Shown here: piece after piece, positions 18,820 to 27,655 of the stretch | How positions within the stretch are numbered: the stretch's first letter is position 1 | Layout of the letters: the number at the start of each line of letters is the position of its first letter | Assembly: GCF_001636545.1 (NCBI RefSeq) | Contig: NZ_JFHK01000002.1 | Coordinates: 62,001-126,000, forward strand | Length of the DNA stretch: 64,000 nt | Direction: 5' to 3' | From: Kosmotoga arenicorallina S304 | GTDB taxonomy: Bacteria > Thermotogota > Thermotogae > Petrotogales > Kosmotogaceae | The notes under the pieces: model-generated | Told to the model about the DNA's origin: nothing | The model's database searches: none | What the model saw: only the letters and a program-made list of their open reading frames with translations | Position numbers and translations under genes: made by a program

Positions 18820-20187
18820 ATGAAAGTCGATGTACTAATTGCTGAAATTGGTAGTACCACAACGGTAATTTCAGCTTTTGCGTCCGATGCCTCCGGGAAA
18901 TTAAGGTTTCTTTCTCAAGGCGAGCATTACACCACCGTAGATGCCGGTGATGTAACTATCGGGATTGAAAAAGCGATTTCAATCCTCAAAAAGCGATTAG
19001 CTGTTAACTCACTTGATTGGAATATGTTCCTTGCCACAAGTAGTGCGGCTGGAGGGCTGAAAATGACAGTCCATGGCCTTGTTTATGATATGACTGTGAA
19101 GGCCGCCCGTGAAGCCGCTTTAGGAGCAGGCGCTGTAATAAAGTATGTATCAGCTGGAAAATTAAGCAGCAGGGATCTGGAACATATTGTCGAAGTTGAC
19201 CCAAGAGTGATTCTCCTTGCTGGCGGTGTCGATTATGGAGAGCGGGAAACAGTTATACACAATGCAAAACTTCTTTCTGAGCTTCCTCTAAGCATACCGG
19301 TGATCTACGCGGGAAATATTGCGGCCACGGAAACAGTAACGGAGATATTGACATCTGCTGGAAAGACTGTTCATATAGCTGAAAACGTTTATCCACGGAT
19401 TGATCAGCTGAATGTGGAACCTACTCGCGAGATCATAAGAAAGGCTTTCGCTGAAAATATTATCAAGGCACCCGGCATGGAGAGAATTTATTCGGTTGTT
19501 GATAAAAATGTAATTCCCACTCCCGCGGCTGTTATGCTAACTACCGGGTTGATTGCCGAACACTATGAGGATGTTCTCGTAGTTGATATTGGAGGCGCTA
19601 CCACTGATGTTGATTCCTACACACAGGGTGACCCGGAAATTCAGAAAATGTTAGTTGCACCCGAACCTCTTGCCAAGCGCACCGTTGAAGGAGATTTAGG
19701 GGTGTTCGTTAACGCCAGGCATGTTATAGATCACATAGGAGAGCACCAGCTTCGTTCTGAATTTGCAGATTATGATGATTTACTGAGCAGCATCTCCCCT
19801 TATCCAAAAGACAGGAGATCTGAGGAATTTATCGCGAGGCTCGCCAAGTATTGCTTTGAGACTGCTATTAGAAGGCATGCAGGGAGGATTAGGCAGCTCT
19901 ATGGACCTACCGGGCGCATAGAAGTTGCAGAAGGAAAGGATCTCACGGCAATAAAACTGCTTCTGGGAACAGGTGGTGTTTTGACGCGTTCACATTTCAG
20001 GGAGAAGATAATGGGCTCTGTTAAAAATCTTGCCCGAAAACACATAAAGGAATTACTCCCAAGGTCTGACGTGAAACTGGGATATGATAAAAACTATATT
20101 TTTGCTGCAATAGGTGTCCTTTCGAAGATTGACAGAGCGCTTGCGATGGATTTAATTGAGGATGACCTTTGCTTTTTAGCTAAATGA
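18820..20187 (+). CDS. glmL: GlmL/MutL family protein (B12-mutase-associated ATPase)
   Basis: The 455-residue protein has an actin/HSP70-type ATPase fold: IGSTTTVISAF at residues 11-20 (phosphate 1), LLAGGVDYG near 130, VVDIGGATTDVDSY near 257 and LGTGGVL near 388. This is the PF13941 family, found with coenzyme-B12 aminomutases such as glutamate mutase, where it is thought to act as a reactivating chaperone. No mutase subunits lie in the window, so it is separated from its likely partner. It is last in the ten-gene run. Confidence 0.88.
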   Translation: MKVDVLIAEIGSTTTVISAFASDASGKLRFLSQGEHYTTVDAGDVTIGIEKAISILKKRLAVNSLDWNMFLATSSAAGGLKMTVHGLVYDMTVKAAREAALGAGAVIKYVSAGKLSSRDLEHIVEVDPRVILLAGGVDYGERETVIHNAKLLSELPLSIPVIYAGNIAATETVTEILTSAGKTVHIAENVYPRIDQLNVEPTREIIRKAFAENIIKAPGMERIYSVVDKNVIPTPAAVMLTTGLIAEHYEDVLVVDIGGATTDVDSYTQGDPEIQKMLVAPEPLAKRTVEGDLGVFVNARHVIDHIGEHQLRSEFADYDDLLSSISPYPKDRRSEEFIARLAKYCFETAIRRHAGRIRQLYGPTGRIEVAEGKDLTAIKLLLGTGGVLTRSHFREKIMGSVKNLARKHIKELLPRSDVKLGYDKNYIFAAIGVLSKIDRALAMDLIEDDLCFLAK

Positions 20188-20193
20188 GAAAAC

Positions 20194-20222
20194 TTGACAC
20201 CATTTTTCTTGAGTGTTAGAAT
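20194..20222 (+). promoter_or_regulatory. Promoter for tRNA-Gly
   Basis: TTGACA at 20194-20199 and TAGAAT at 20217-20222 are separated by exactly 17 bp. It ends about 10 bp upstream of the tRNA 5' end, as expected for a stand-alone tRNA promoter. Confidence 0.85.
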
Positions 20223-20232
20223 TCTACTGTAA

Positions 20233-20308
20233 GCGGGTGTAGCTCAGCTGGTAGAGCATCAGCTTCCCAAGCTGAGGGTCGCGGGTTCGAGTCCCGTCGC
20301 CCGCTCCA
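20233..20308 (+). tRNA. tRNA-Gly, anticodon CCC
   Basis: All four arms fold: acceptor GCGGGTG / CGCCCGC, D arm GCTC...GAGC, anticodon stem TCAGC / GCTGA around loop TTCCCAA, and T arm GCGGG TTCGAGT CCCGT. The anticodon CCC reads GGG glycine codons. The CCA end is genomically encoded. It has its own promoter and terminator. Confidence 0.97.
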
Positions 20309-20312
20309 CAAA

Positions 20313-20342
20313 AAAGCGCGCTTTTTGCGCGCTTTGTTTTTT
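20313..20342 (+). terminator. Terminator after tRNA-Gly, usable on both strands
   Basis: A 9-bp perfect stem AAAGCGCGC / GCGCGCTTT with a T5 loop is followed by GTTTTTT on the plus strand. A-runs on the other side make it a fair terminator for the convergent GGDEF-RHH gene as well. Confidence 0.88.
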
Positions 20343-20354
20343 CGGCGGGAACTA

Positions 20355-20957
20355 TTATTGGCTGTATTTTCTCAATAAATCCGTTAAGGCTTCTCTAAGG
20401 AGAGCAGATTCGGTCTTTTTCAACCGGTTTGCCAGCCTAGAGAGTTTCTCAAGCTGAGACTTTGGATAATAGCTTGATTTCAGAGACATCTTTTGTTTAC
20501 CCTCAGCGGGAGCAAAGATCATTCTGTTTCGTCCCTGCTTTTTTGCTGTAAACATCCCATCTTCAAGAACATGAATCAAGCCATCGACACTTGAAGCGCT
20601 TCTGGGGATGTCAGCCACAGCACCTGATACCGTAAATTTAATTAAATGTTTGCCACACTCGAGTTCCACCTTTTCGATTTGCTTCCTGACATCTTCCAGT
20701 TCCATCAGCAAAGTTTCCGCTGTATGCTCTGTGCTCATTACAAAGAATTCATCGCCTGCTCTTTCAATGATCATACCATCCGGTAAACTCTCTCTAAGGA
20801 TGTCATCAATGAATTTGATTACTTCATCTCCGCATTTTCTGCCATAATTCTCATTGATGTTGTAGAAGTTGTCGATATCCAGATTCCCCACAGCAAGACT
20901 GCCCGAAGCATGTGCCCTGTCAAATATTTCCCTTATTTTTTCAAAGGGTGTTGGCAT
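20355..20957 (-). CDS. GGDEF domain fused to a C-terminal ribbon-helix-helix DNA-binding domain
   Basis: Residues 20-150 are a GGDEF domain: LDIDNFYNINENYG gives the metal Asp and GTP contacts, and the signature is AGDEF at 67-71. AGDEF variants are known to be active in at least one Vibrio enzyme. There is no RxxD inhibitory site and no N-terminal sensor. Residues 158-198 fit a ribbon-helix-helix fold: strand KSSYYPKS, helix QLEKLSRLANRL, turn KKTE, helix SALLREALTDLLRKY. A cyclase or nucleotide-binding domain joined to an RHH repressor tail is unusual and suggests a nucleotide-responsive transcription factor. SD AGGAGGAG precedes the ATG. The GGDEF call is strong; the RHH call is from pattern only. 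Confidence 0.8.
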   Translation of the reverse strand: MPTPFEKIREIFDRAHASGSLAVGNLDIDNFYNINENYGRKCGDEVIKFIDDILRESLPDGMIIERAGDEFFVMSTEHTAETLLMELEDVRKQIEKVELECGKHLIKFTVSGAVADIPRSASSVDGLIHVLEDGMFTAKKQGRNRMIFAPAEGKQKMSLKSSYYPKSQLEKLSRLANRLKKTESALLREALTDLLRKYSQ

Positions 20958-20995
20958 TTTTCGACTCCTCCTTTTCGTATGATGTCAATATAATT

Positions 20996-21013
20996 ATATA
21001 CATATATGTATAT
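20996..21013. promoter_or_regulatory. 18-bp perfect palindrome, candidate RHH operator
   Basis: ATATACATATATGTATAT equals its own reverse complement over 18 bases. It lies 39-56 nt upstream of the GGDEF-RHH start and overlaps a minus-strand TATAAT, so a bound protein would block transcription. The surroundings are AT-rich, which raises the chance of coincidence; the inner TACA...TGTA is the less trivial part. Confidence 0.5.
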
Positions 21014-21061
21014 TTATATATTACGCAGTTATGATATATGTTACTTTTTCTTGAATATTAC

Positions 21062-21580
21062 TTATGAATTCTCGAGGGTATAGTGAAGCAGAATGGTATT
21101 AGATGAAAGCTTTTTAATCTCTGAAAGCTTTAAAGAAAGGTCTCGCTTGCTAAATTGAAAGTGCACTTCTCCACTGAGAAAGAGGGGTTCAATGGTCAGG
21201 AATATGTCCGTTACAAGACCTTTCTCCAAAAACAGGGAGTAAATTTGAGGGCCACCGATTACGGCTATGTTATCGTAACCGAGTTTATGAATGTGGTCAA
21301 TAAGCGTTTCTGGATTCATATCTGTGATAATTAGATTTTCCGATGAAATCTTTTCATATAACCAGGGCTTTCTGCTCATTACCACATTCAATCTACCCGG
21401 GAGAGGAGTGTAATTGAGAGTTTCAAAGGTTTTCCTACCCATTATCACAACTCCCATTTTGAGTGTAATTTGCTTAAAAAATCCTTTGTCTTCACTTGAA
21501 GACCAGTCCACCGAATGCTCTTTTTTCCTTGAAAGGACGCCGTTTACACTCATCACTGCTATGATGGCAACTTTCGGCAT
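21062..21580 (-). CDS. Dihydrofolate reductase family protein (DHFR/RibD C-terminal type)
   Basis: The 172-residue protein has the DHFR fold: a first strand VAIIAVMSVNGVLSR, MGRKTFETL for NADPH, PLPGRLNVVMSR, and VIGGPQIYSLFL. It could be a true dihydrofolate reductase or a RibD-type pyrimidine reductase. The VIMGRKTFE and PLPGR runs favour DHFR, and a folK gene lies elsewhere in the window. Its ATG overlaps the upstream membrane protein stop region (gap of 1 nt). Confidence 0.8.
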   Translation of the reverse strand: MPKVAIIAVMSVNGVLSRKKEHSVDWSSSEDKGFFKQITLKMGVVIMGRKTFETLNYTPLPGRLNVVMSRKPWLYEKISSENLIITDMNPETLIDHIHKLGYDNIAVIGGPQIYSLFLEKGLVTDIFLTIEPLFLSGEVHFQFSKRDLSLKLSEIKKLSSNTILLHYTLENS

Positions 21581-21581
21581 G

Positions 21582-22496
21582 TTAATCCACCGTGTGGCGA
21601 ACTATGGCTTCGGATCTGGGAAAAATTACGTCAACTTCTTCATTCAGCTCAATACTTAAAGTCTTTTTAAAAGGAATCTTTGCGCTTTCACCGGGTTGCA
21701 AAGTTACAACATCTTCAAGGAGCAATTTTACGGGTGTTTGCCTGCCATTTTCCAGAGATATATGTTCACCATCTGTTTCTATATTTATTCCCAGCATTTC
21801 CCTTTTCCCGGATTTTACGGAAAAAACAATCACTATTGGTGCAAAGGCATTTATTATCTCAATAAAATCCTTTGTGTAATTTCTCAGTATTCCCTGATAC
21901 TCTCGCCATCTATCATCTTCAAAGCGCTCATATATTATACGCCTGCCAATTAATTTCTCAAGCAACGGATCGTAAGAGTTACCTATATAATCCACGAAGC
22001 TTTCTCCCATTTTATTGACATATTTCTCTTTTCCCGAGAGAACGGAGCTTTTTGGGGTAACCTGACCTATGAGTAGTTTCATCGATTCAACTATGGCATC
22101 TCTTACAGCTGCAAAGAAATTGCGAACAGCTTTCCTTACAGTGACAAAGAAGCCGGATTGGGAAGAGAATGTTTTAAGCTCACGTTTTTTTCTTAATGTA
22201 TCATCAAGATCCGCTGGTATTCTATAAATTGCCTTTATGCTAGCATATTCTGACCTGTAGAGAATAAAGCTCGTTTCAAAATGTGAACCGCTTTTATAGG
22301 GTTTTGGGTATCTTAAAAGCAAACCGCTGCTTTCAAGGTCCAGGGTTCCCCAAACTGTCCTGCCATCCTTCATTTCAGCTATAACCGGGAAGCCTTCCAT
22401 ATCCTTTAAGCACCTGTCCCTCCAGGTGGCTTTCAAATATGCAACGACAATGGCTGTTGCAAAGATAATTATTATTGTAATCGTAAGGCTGCTCAT
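21582..22496 (-). CDS. Membrane-anchored protein of unknown function
   Basis: I do not recognise this 304-residue protein. Residues 3-22 form one hydrophobic helix (LTITIIIIFATAIVVAYLKA) and the rest is soluble, mainly beta-rich with KDGRTVWGTLDLESSGLLL and a second similar stretch YQGILRNYTKDFIEIIN. These two segments look like tandem PRC- or Sm-like small beta barrels, which is tentative. ATG 22496 has GGAGGTG upstream; the terminator of leuS ends right at this ribosome site, so expression likely depends on read-through. Confidence 0.6.
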   Translation of the reverse strand: MSSLTITIIIIFATAIVVAYLKATWRDRCLKDMEGFPVIAEMKDGRTVWGTLDLESSGLLLRYPKPYKSGSHFETSFILYRSEYASIKAIYRIPADLDDTLRKKRELKTFSSQSGFFVTVRKAVRNFFAAVRDAIVESMKLLIGQVTPKSSVLSGKEKYVNKMGESFVDYIGNSYDPLLEKLIGRRIIYERFEDDRWREYQGILRNYTKDFIEIINAFAPIVIVFSVKSGKREMLGINIETDGEHISLENGRQTPVKLLLEDVVTLQPGESAKIPFKKTLSIELNEEVDVIFPRSEAIVRHTVD

Positions 22497-22506
22497 CTGC
22501 ACCTCC

Positions 22507-22531
22507 AAAAAAGCCCGCTTTCGCGGGCTTT
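22507..22531 (-). terminator. Terminator after leuS
   Basis: On the minus strand a 9-bp stem AAAGCCCGC / GCGGGCTTT with a GAAA tetraloop is followed by T-rich TTTTTTGG. It ends immediately before the SD of the next gene, so it is likely a partial terminator that lowers expression of the two downstream genes. Confidence 0.8.
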
Positions 22532-22538
22532 GGAATTT

Positions 22539-24914
22539 TTATGAGACGATGATATTCATTATCTTATCAGGAACATAGATGACTTTTTTCATCTCTTTGC
22601 CTTCAAGGTATCTTGAAATCTTAGAATCCTCCTTCAAGACATCTAACACTTCATCCTGTGTGGCTCCTTGCGATACAAGAACTTTCCCTCTGATCTTTCC
22701 GTTTATTTGCACAGGGATTTCTATATTAGCGAGTTTGAGGTATTTTTCATAACCCGCAGGAAATCCTGCATTCAGCACACCGCCTTTTCCCCCTTTCAGT
22801 TCAAATATCTCCTCGGATATGAAAGGAGCGAATGGCGCGAGTAGTTTTGCAAGATCAATAACGAGCTGTCTTTCAATGCTGCCGTATTTCAATGCTTCAT
22901 TCACAAATTCCATTATTGCAGCGATGGCTGTATTGTATTTTATGTTTTCAATCGAATATTGAACCTTTTCCACTGTTTCACCCATCTTAATTTTCAATTC
23001 AAGGGGACTTTTGGCCTCTGGAAGATTTGCTATTTCCCATACCCGATTCAAAAATCTCTTTATTGCATCCATTCCGCTATCTCTAAAATCTCCACCTTCA
23101 AGGAAGCTTCCCATGAACATCAGGTAAGTTCTTAAAGCATCCACGCCATGTGTCTCAAAGTAATCATTAGGGTTTACTATGTTGCCTTTGGATTTGCTCA
23201 TTTTCTGGCCGTCTTTGATGATTAAGCCATGACCTCTGAAAGAGGAGAAGGGTTCTTCAAAATGGAGCAAACCAAGATCATGAAGCGCCATAGTTATAAA
23301 CCTGGAATACATGAGGTGAAGATTGGCGTGCTCGTTTCCACCAATATACATATCTACGGGTAACCATTTCTTTGAGAGTTCAGGATCATAAGGTTGTTTG
23401 TCATCACGGGGCGAAACGTATCTCAAGAAATACCATGCGGAATCAAGGAAATTGTCGCTCACGTCTGTCTCGCGTTTGGCAGGGTTACCGCATTTTGGAC
23501 AGGTTGTATTGACAAATTCTGCATTCCTTGCAAGGGGAGAAAGGCCACTACCATCAGGTATATAATCGTTAGTTTCTGGCAGTAATACAGGAAGGTCTTC
23601 TTCAGGAACCGGAACAATCCCACATTTATCACAATAAATAATCGGGATAGGCGGACCCCAGTACCTCTGGCGCGAAACACACCAATCATGAAGATGGTAG
23701 TTAACTGTTGGTCTGATCTTCTCATGGACTTCACCGACCTTTTCGATGAAATCCTCGCTCTTCCAACCGGTGTAGGGACCGCTATTTATCATTACTCCAT
23801 ATTCCGTATAAGGGAGTTCCTCTGGAGAGCATTCTATTACCTGTTTTACCTCTAATCCGTATTTTTTCGCAAAGACATAGTCCCTTTCGTCATGAGCTGG
23901 TACCGCCATAACAGCACCTGTCCCGTATTCTGCCAGGACATAATCGCCGATCCAGATGGGAATGCGTTCGCCTGTAAGTGGATGTATTGCGAAACTGCCT
24001 GTGAATATCCCATTTTTCTCCCTTTTGATTGATGTTCTGGTAGCCTCATCCATTTTGTTTACAGTTTTCAGGAAATCGTCGAAAAGCGATTCTTGATCAG
24101 CTTTTATTAATGACCCTGTCATTTTGTGCTCAGGCGCAAGAACAAGATAAGTGACTCCGTAGACTGTATCAGGTCTAGTTGTGAATACTTCAATGTATTC
24201 ATCTTTTCCCTCAACCTTGAAAGCAATCGTAGCGCCTTTAGAACGACCAATCCAGCTTCTTTGAATGTTTTTGGTTATTTCTGTCCAGTCGAGCTTATCC
24301 AGGTTTTCCAGCAGTCGGTCGGCATATTTGGTGATTTTGAAAAACCACTGGCTCATCTGTCGCTTTGTGATTTCCGTGCTGCACCTTTCACACTTACCTT
24401 CAATAACCTGTTCGTCAGCCAAAACGGTTTTACAGGATGGACACCAGTTGACTGTTGATTCTCTTTTTTCAGCAAGACCTGCTTCATAGAGCTTCAAAAA
24501 AATCCATTGTGTCCAGCGATAATATTCAGGATCAGAGGTGTTCACTTCGCTACGCCAGTCAAAAATGTTCCCAATTTTCTTCAATTGCTCTTCTCTGAAG
24601 TATTCTATGCTTTTTGGTGTTAATTCTGCTGGATGCTTGCCAACCTTTAATGCATAGTTTTCGCTGTGAATCCCAAAAGCATCAAAGCCAATAGGCTCAA
24701 ATACATCATAACCCTTCAATCTCATATAGCGTCCGTAAACATCAGATCCAATAAAGGAATACATATTTCCGATATGTAGCCCGGAAGCAGAAGGATATGG
24801 GAACATCATGAGGTTATAGAAAGGCTTTTTTGCTTCTCTTAAATTCACCTCATAAGGTCTTTCCTTTTCATAGTAGTTCTGCCATTTCTTCTCAATGGAT
24901 TTAAAGTCGTACAT
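22539..24914 (-). CDS. leuS: Leucyl-tRNA synthetase
   Basis: The 791-residue class I enzyme has PYPSASGLHIGN (the HIGH motif) near residue 40, the CP1 editing domain (TTRPDTVYGVTYL near 225), two zinc-type cysteine pairs (CPSC, CERC) and KMSKSKG near 590. I choose ATG 24914: the earlier ATG at 24920 lies against the AGGGGG SD, while this one is six bases away. It is 22 nt after punA. Confidence 0.97.
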   Translation of the reverse strand: MYDFKSIEKKWQNYYEKERPYEVNLREAKKPFYNLMMFPYPSASGLHIGNMYSFIGSDVYGRYMRLKGYDVFEPIGFDAFGIHSENYALKVGKHPAELTPKSIEYFREEQLKKIGNIFDWRSEVNTSDPEYYRWTQWIFLKLYEAGLAEKRESTVNWCPSCKTVLADEQVIEGKCERCSTEITKRQMSQWFFKITKYADRLLENLDKLDWTEITKNIQRSWIGRSKGATIAFKVEGKDEYIEVFTTRPDTVYGVTYLVLAPEHKMTGSLIKADQESLFDDFLKTVNKMDEATRTSIKREKNGIFTGSFAIHPLTGERIPIWIGDYVLAEYGTGAVMAVPAHDERDYVFAKKYGLEVKQVIECSPEELPYTEYGVMINSGPYTGWKSEDFIEKVGEVHEKIRPTVNYHLHDWCVSRQRYWGPPIPIIYCDKCGIVPVPEEDLPVLLPETNDYIPDGSGLSPLARNAEFVNTTCPKCGNPAKRETDVSDNFLDSAWYFLRYVSPRDDKQPYDPELSKKWLPVDMYIGGNEHANLHLMYSRFITMALHDLGLLHFEEPFSSFRGHGLIIKDGQKMSKSKGNIVNPNDYFETHGVDALRTYLMFMGSFLEGGDFRDSGMDAIKRFLNRVWEIANLPEAKSPLELKIKMGETVEKVQYSIENIKYNTAIAAIMEFVNEALKYGSIERQLVIDLAKLLAPFAPFISEEIFELKGGKGGVLNAGFPAGYEKYLKLANIEIPVQINGKIRGKVLVSQGATQDEVLDVLKEDSKISRYLEGKEMKKVIYVPDKIMNIIVS

Positions 24915-24935
24915 TGACATCCCCCTGTTCAGCCT

Positions 24936-25787
24936 TTAATCGAGTTTGCTAATAAGTCTTAATATGATATTTGCCATCTGCCTGCCAGTTCTGTTTGCTA
25001 CTTCAATTACCTCTTCTGCCGTTAAGGGCTTGAGGTCATCGGGAACGGCCCTGTCTGTTATGGCCGACATTCCCAACACTCTTATGCCAGCATGCCTGGC
25101 AACGATCACTTCCGGGACTGTTGACATTCCTACAGCGTCTGCGCCAAAGCTTCGCAACATTTTCAGCTCAGCAGGGGTTTCGAAACTCGGGCCCGATATT
25201 CCAACATATACTCCTTCATAAACCCCTATACCGAGTTCTTTTGCGGCAAGGAAGGCCAAGGAACGCAGCTCTTTATCATAAGCTTCGCTCATATCCGGAA
25301 ATCTTGGTCCCCATTCTTCAATATTTGGACCTATCAAAGGATTACTGCCCATGAAATTGATCTGGTCTTTGATGAGCATTGGATGCCCGATTTCGAAGTC
25401 CGGATCAAGCCCACCGGCGGCATTGGTAACGATCAATATCTCCACGCCAAGTTCCTGCATAACCCTTATAGGAAATGTGACTGTTCTCATATCATAACCT
25501 TCATAGTGATGAAATCTGCCGTTCATGAGCATCACAGGATATCCATGGATTTCGCCAAATAACAGCTCGCCTTTATGGCCTGGCGCTGTAGAAAGGGGAA
25601 ATCCCGGTATTTCTTTGTAACTAAAAATCTGGGGTTTTTCCAAACTCTCCGCAATTCCACCAAGACCTGATCCCAATATAATCGCTATTTTTGGGCGCTT
25701 TTGAATGTTGTCGATGAGAAATTTGGCTGATTTTTTCACATTTGAAACGTACTCATTCATCTCATGGATAACTTTTTGAACACTCAT
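24936..25787 (-). CDS. punA: Purine nucleoside phosphorylase, trimeric (PunA) type
   Basis: The 283-residue enzyme splits inosine and guanosine with phosphate. It has GSGLGGIAESL (phosphate), PGFPLSTAPGHKG, RFHHYEGYDM, VTNAAGGL, GPSFETPAE and GADAVGMSTVPEVIVARH, the full set for this family. It is the first gene of a minus operon with leuS, the membrane protein and DHFR. SD GGAGGAG lies ahead of the ATG. Confidence 0.95.
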   Translation of the reverse strand: MSVQKVIHEMNEYVSNVKKSAKFLIDNIQKRPKIAIILGSGLGGIAESLEKPQIFSYKEIPGFPLSTAPGHKGELLFGEIHGYPVMLMNGRFHHYEGYDMRTVTFPIRVMQELGVEILIVTNAAGGLDPDFEIGHPMLIKDQINFMGSNPLIGPNIEEWGPRFPDMSEAYDKELRSLAFLAAKELGIGVYEGVYVGISGPSFETPAELKMLRSFGADAVGMSTVPEVIVARHAGIRVLGMSAITDRAVPDDLKPLTAEEVIEVANRTGRQMANIILRLISKLD

Positions 25788-25828
25788 AATACTCCTCCTC
25801 CCAGAATTATCTTTTTCTTATCTTATAC

Positions 25829-25837
25829 ATTATAGCA
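25829..25837 (-). promoter_or_regulatory. Extended -10 promoter of the punA operon
   Basis: On the minus strand the sequence reads TGCTATAAT, a TG-n-TATAAT extended -10. A TTGACT lies only 14 bp upstream, too close to be a standard -35, so this is an extended -10 type. Confidence 0.65.
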
Positions 25838-25862
25838 GAATCAGGAAAAGTCAACCAGAAGA

Positions 25863-25871
25863 TGCTATAAT
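25863..25871 (+). promoter_or_regulatory. Extended -10 promoter of the proS operon
   Basis: TGCTATAAT occurs again, here on the plus strand, 42 nt before the proS ATG. The divergent punA promoter carries the same nine bases, with no clear -35 for either. Confidence 0.65.
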
Positions 25872-25912
25872 TTCACCGATATAAAGTGTCATGATTGAAA
25901 GGAGAGTTGTGG

Positions 25913-27655
25913 ATGCGATTTTCAGAGCTTTATGCTCCGACATTGAGGGAAGCTCCTTCCGATGCAGATTTAATTAGCATCAAATTGCTTATACGTGGAG
26001 GTTTTGTAAGGAAAGTAGCAGCGGGTGTCTACGCATATCTACCCCTTGGTTTGAGAGTGCTGAAAAAGATTGAGAATATAGTGCGTGAAGAGATGGACAG
26101 GATTGGCTGCCAGGAATCTTTGCTTCCCATTATCCAACCTGCAGAACTCTGGCATGAATCAGGAAGATGGGACGACTATGGACCCGAAATGATGAAACTG
26201 AAAGACCGCCATGAAAGGGATTTTACCCTTGGACCTACTCATGAGGAAATAATAACGAGTGTTTTAAGGAGCGAGTTGAGATCTTACAGGCAGTTTCCTC
26301 TTTCGTTATATCAAATTGCGGTAAAATACCGCGATGAAATCAGGCCAAGATTTGGATTGATGCGTGCGAGAGAATTTATCATGAAAGACGCTTATAGCTT
26401 CCATACAGATTGGGAATCACTGGATAAGGCTTATAAGAAATTTTATAATGCGTACTCGCGGATAATGGATAGAATTGGATTGAGATATCTCGTGGTTGAA
26501 GCCGATTCAGGCGCTATCGGCGGAAATGAATCCCACGAGTTTAACGTTCTCGCTAAAAGCGGTGAATCCACATTGCTTTACTGCGATTGCGGTTATGCAG
26601 CAAGTGATGAGAAAGCAGAATATATGCTCTTTGATAAGAGCAATTCGGTGGAACAGATGTCACCGCTTGAACGTGTTGAAACACCCGGAGTGAGAACTGT
26701 GGAAGAAGTCGCTTCCTTTTTAGAAAAGCAGCCTGGTGATATCGTCAAATCATTACTATATCATGGCAAAAAGGGGTATGTCATGACACTTATTAGAGGC
26801 GATGTGACATTAAACGAATCAAAACTTAAAGCCCATCTTGGCGATCAGAGCCTAAGGCTTGCGGAACCTCAGGAAGTTCTCGAACTCTTTGGTGTTCCAA
26901 TTGGATTCATTGGTCCCATAGGACTTCCTGACAACATGAAAATCGTAGCGGATCACACAGTAAAACCCCTGGCAAATTTCGTTGTTGGAGGCATGAAAGA
27001 AGGAACCCATTATGTCAACGCCTGTTACGGAAGAGATTTTAATATCGATGAATGGGCTGACTTAAAGATGGTTCAGGAAGGAGACCCCTGTCCAAAATGC
27101 GGTAAAGCACTAAAAGGCACTAAAGGAATTGAACTCGGTCATATTTTCAAGCTTGGAACAAAATACTCGGAAAAGATGAATGGCTATTTCACTGACGAGA
27201 ACGGAAATAGCAAGCCTTATATCATGGGATGCTATGGCTGGGGAATTTCAAGAACCATGAGTGCAAGTGTTGAACAGCTGCACGACAAAAACGGAATTAT
27301 CTGGCCGCTTTCAATTGCACCTTATCAGATAATAATATCCGCTCTTAACACCTCTGATGAGCAGATCATGAAAGTAAGCGAAGATCTCTATAAAATTCTC
27401 CAAAAGAAGAACTATGAAGTGCTTCTAGATGATAGAGAGCTTTCGCCGGGTGTCAAGTTCAAGGATGCTGATCTCATAGGGATTCCTCTGAGGATTACCA
27501 TTGGCAGAAAGTTAAAAGAGCAAAAAATCGAATTGAAACTGCGCACTTCATCTCCTAAGGATGTTGAGGTTGATGAAAAATACTCAAAAGTTCTTGAAAA
27601 AATCGAAGAGCTTCTTAATAACTACAACCCGGGAAATTTTTTGGAGGTTAGATAA
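25913..27655 (+). CDS. proS: Prolyl-tRNA synthetase, bacterial type
   Basis: The 580-residue class II enzyme has the N-terminal catalytic motifs ([37 protein letters not shown] as motif 2 region), a central editing INS domain (about 230-400) and a C-terminal anticodon domain (PYQIIISAL). ATG 25913 has AAAGGAGAG six bases upstream; an in-frame TTG at 25895 is less well placed. It overlaps ftsY by one base (TAATG). Confidence 0.95.
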   Translation: MRFSELYAPTLREAPSDADLISIKLLIRGGFVRKVAAGVYAYLPLGLRVLKKIENIVREEMDRIGCQESLLPIIQPAELWHESGRWDDYGPEMMKLKDRHERDFTLGPTHEEIITSVLRSELRSYRQFPLSLYQIAVKYRDEIRPRFGLMRAREFIMKDAYSFHTDWESLDKAYKKFYNAYSRIMDRIGLRYLVVEADSGAIGGNESHEFNVLAKSGESTLLYCDCGYAASDEKAEYMLFDKSNSVEQMSPLERVETPGVRTVEEVASFLEKQPGDIVKSLLYHGKKGYVMTLIRGDVTLNESKLKAHLGDQSLRLAEPQEVLELFGVPIGFIGPIGLPDNMKIVADHTVKPLANFVVGGMKEGTHYVNACYGRDFNIDEWADLKMVQEGDPCPKCGKALKGTKGIELGHIFKLGTKYSEKMNGYFTDENGNSKPYIMGCYGWGISRTMSASVEQLHDKNGIIWPLSIAPYQIIISALNTSDEQIMKVSEDLYKILQKKNYEVLLDDRELSPGVKFKDADLIGIPLRITIGRKLKEQKIELKLRTSSPKDVEVDEKYSKVLEKIEELLNNYNPGNFLEVR

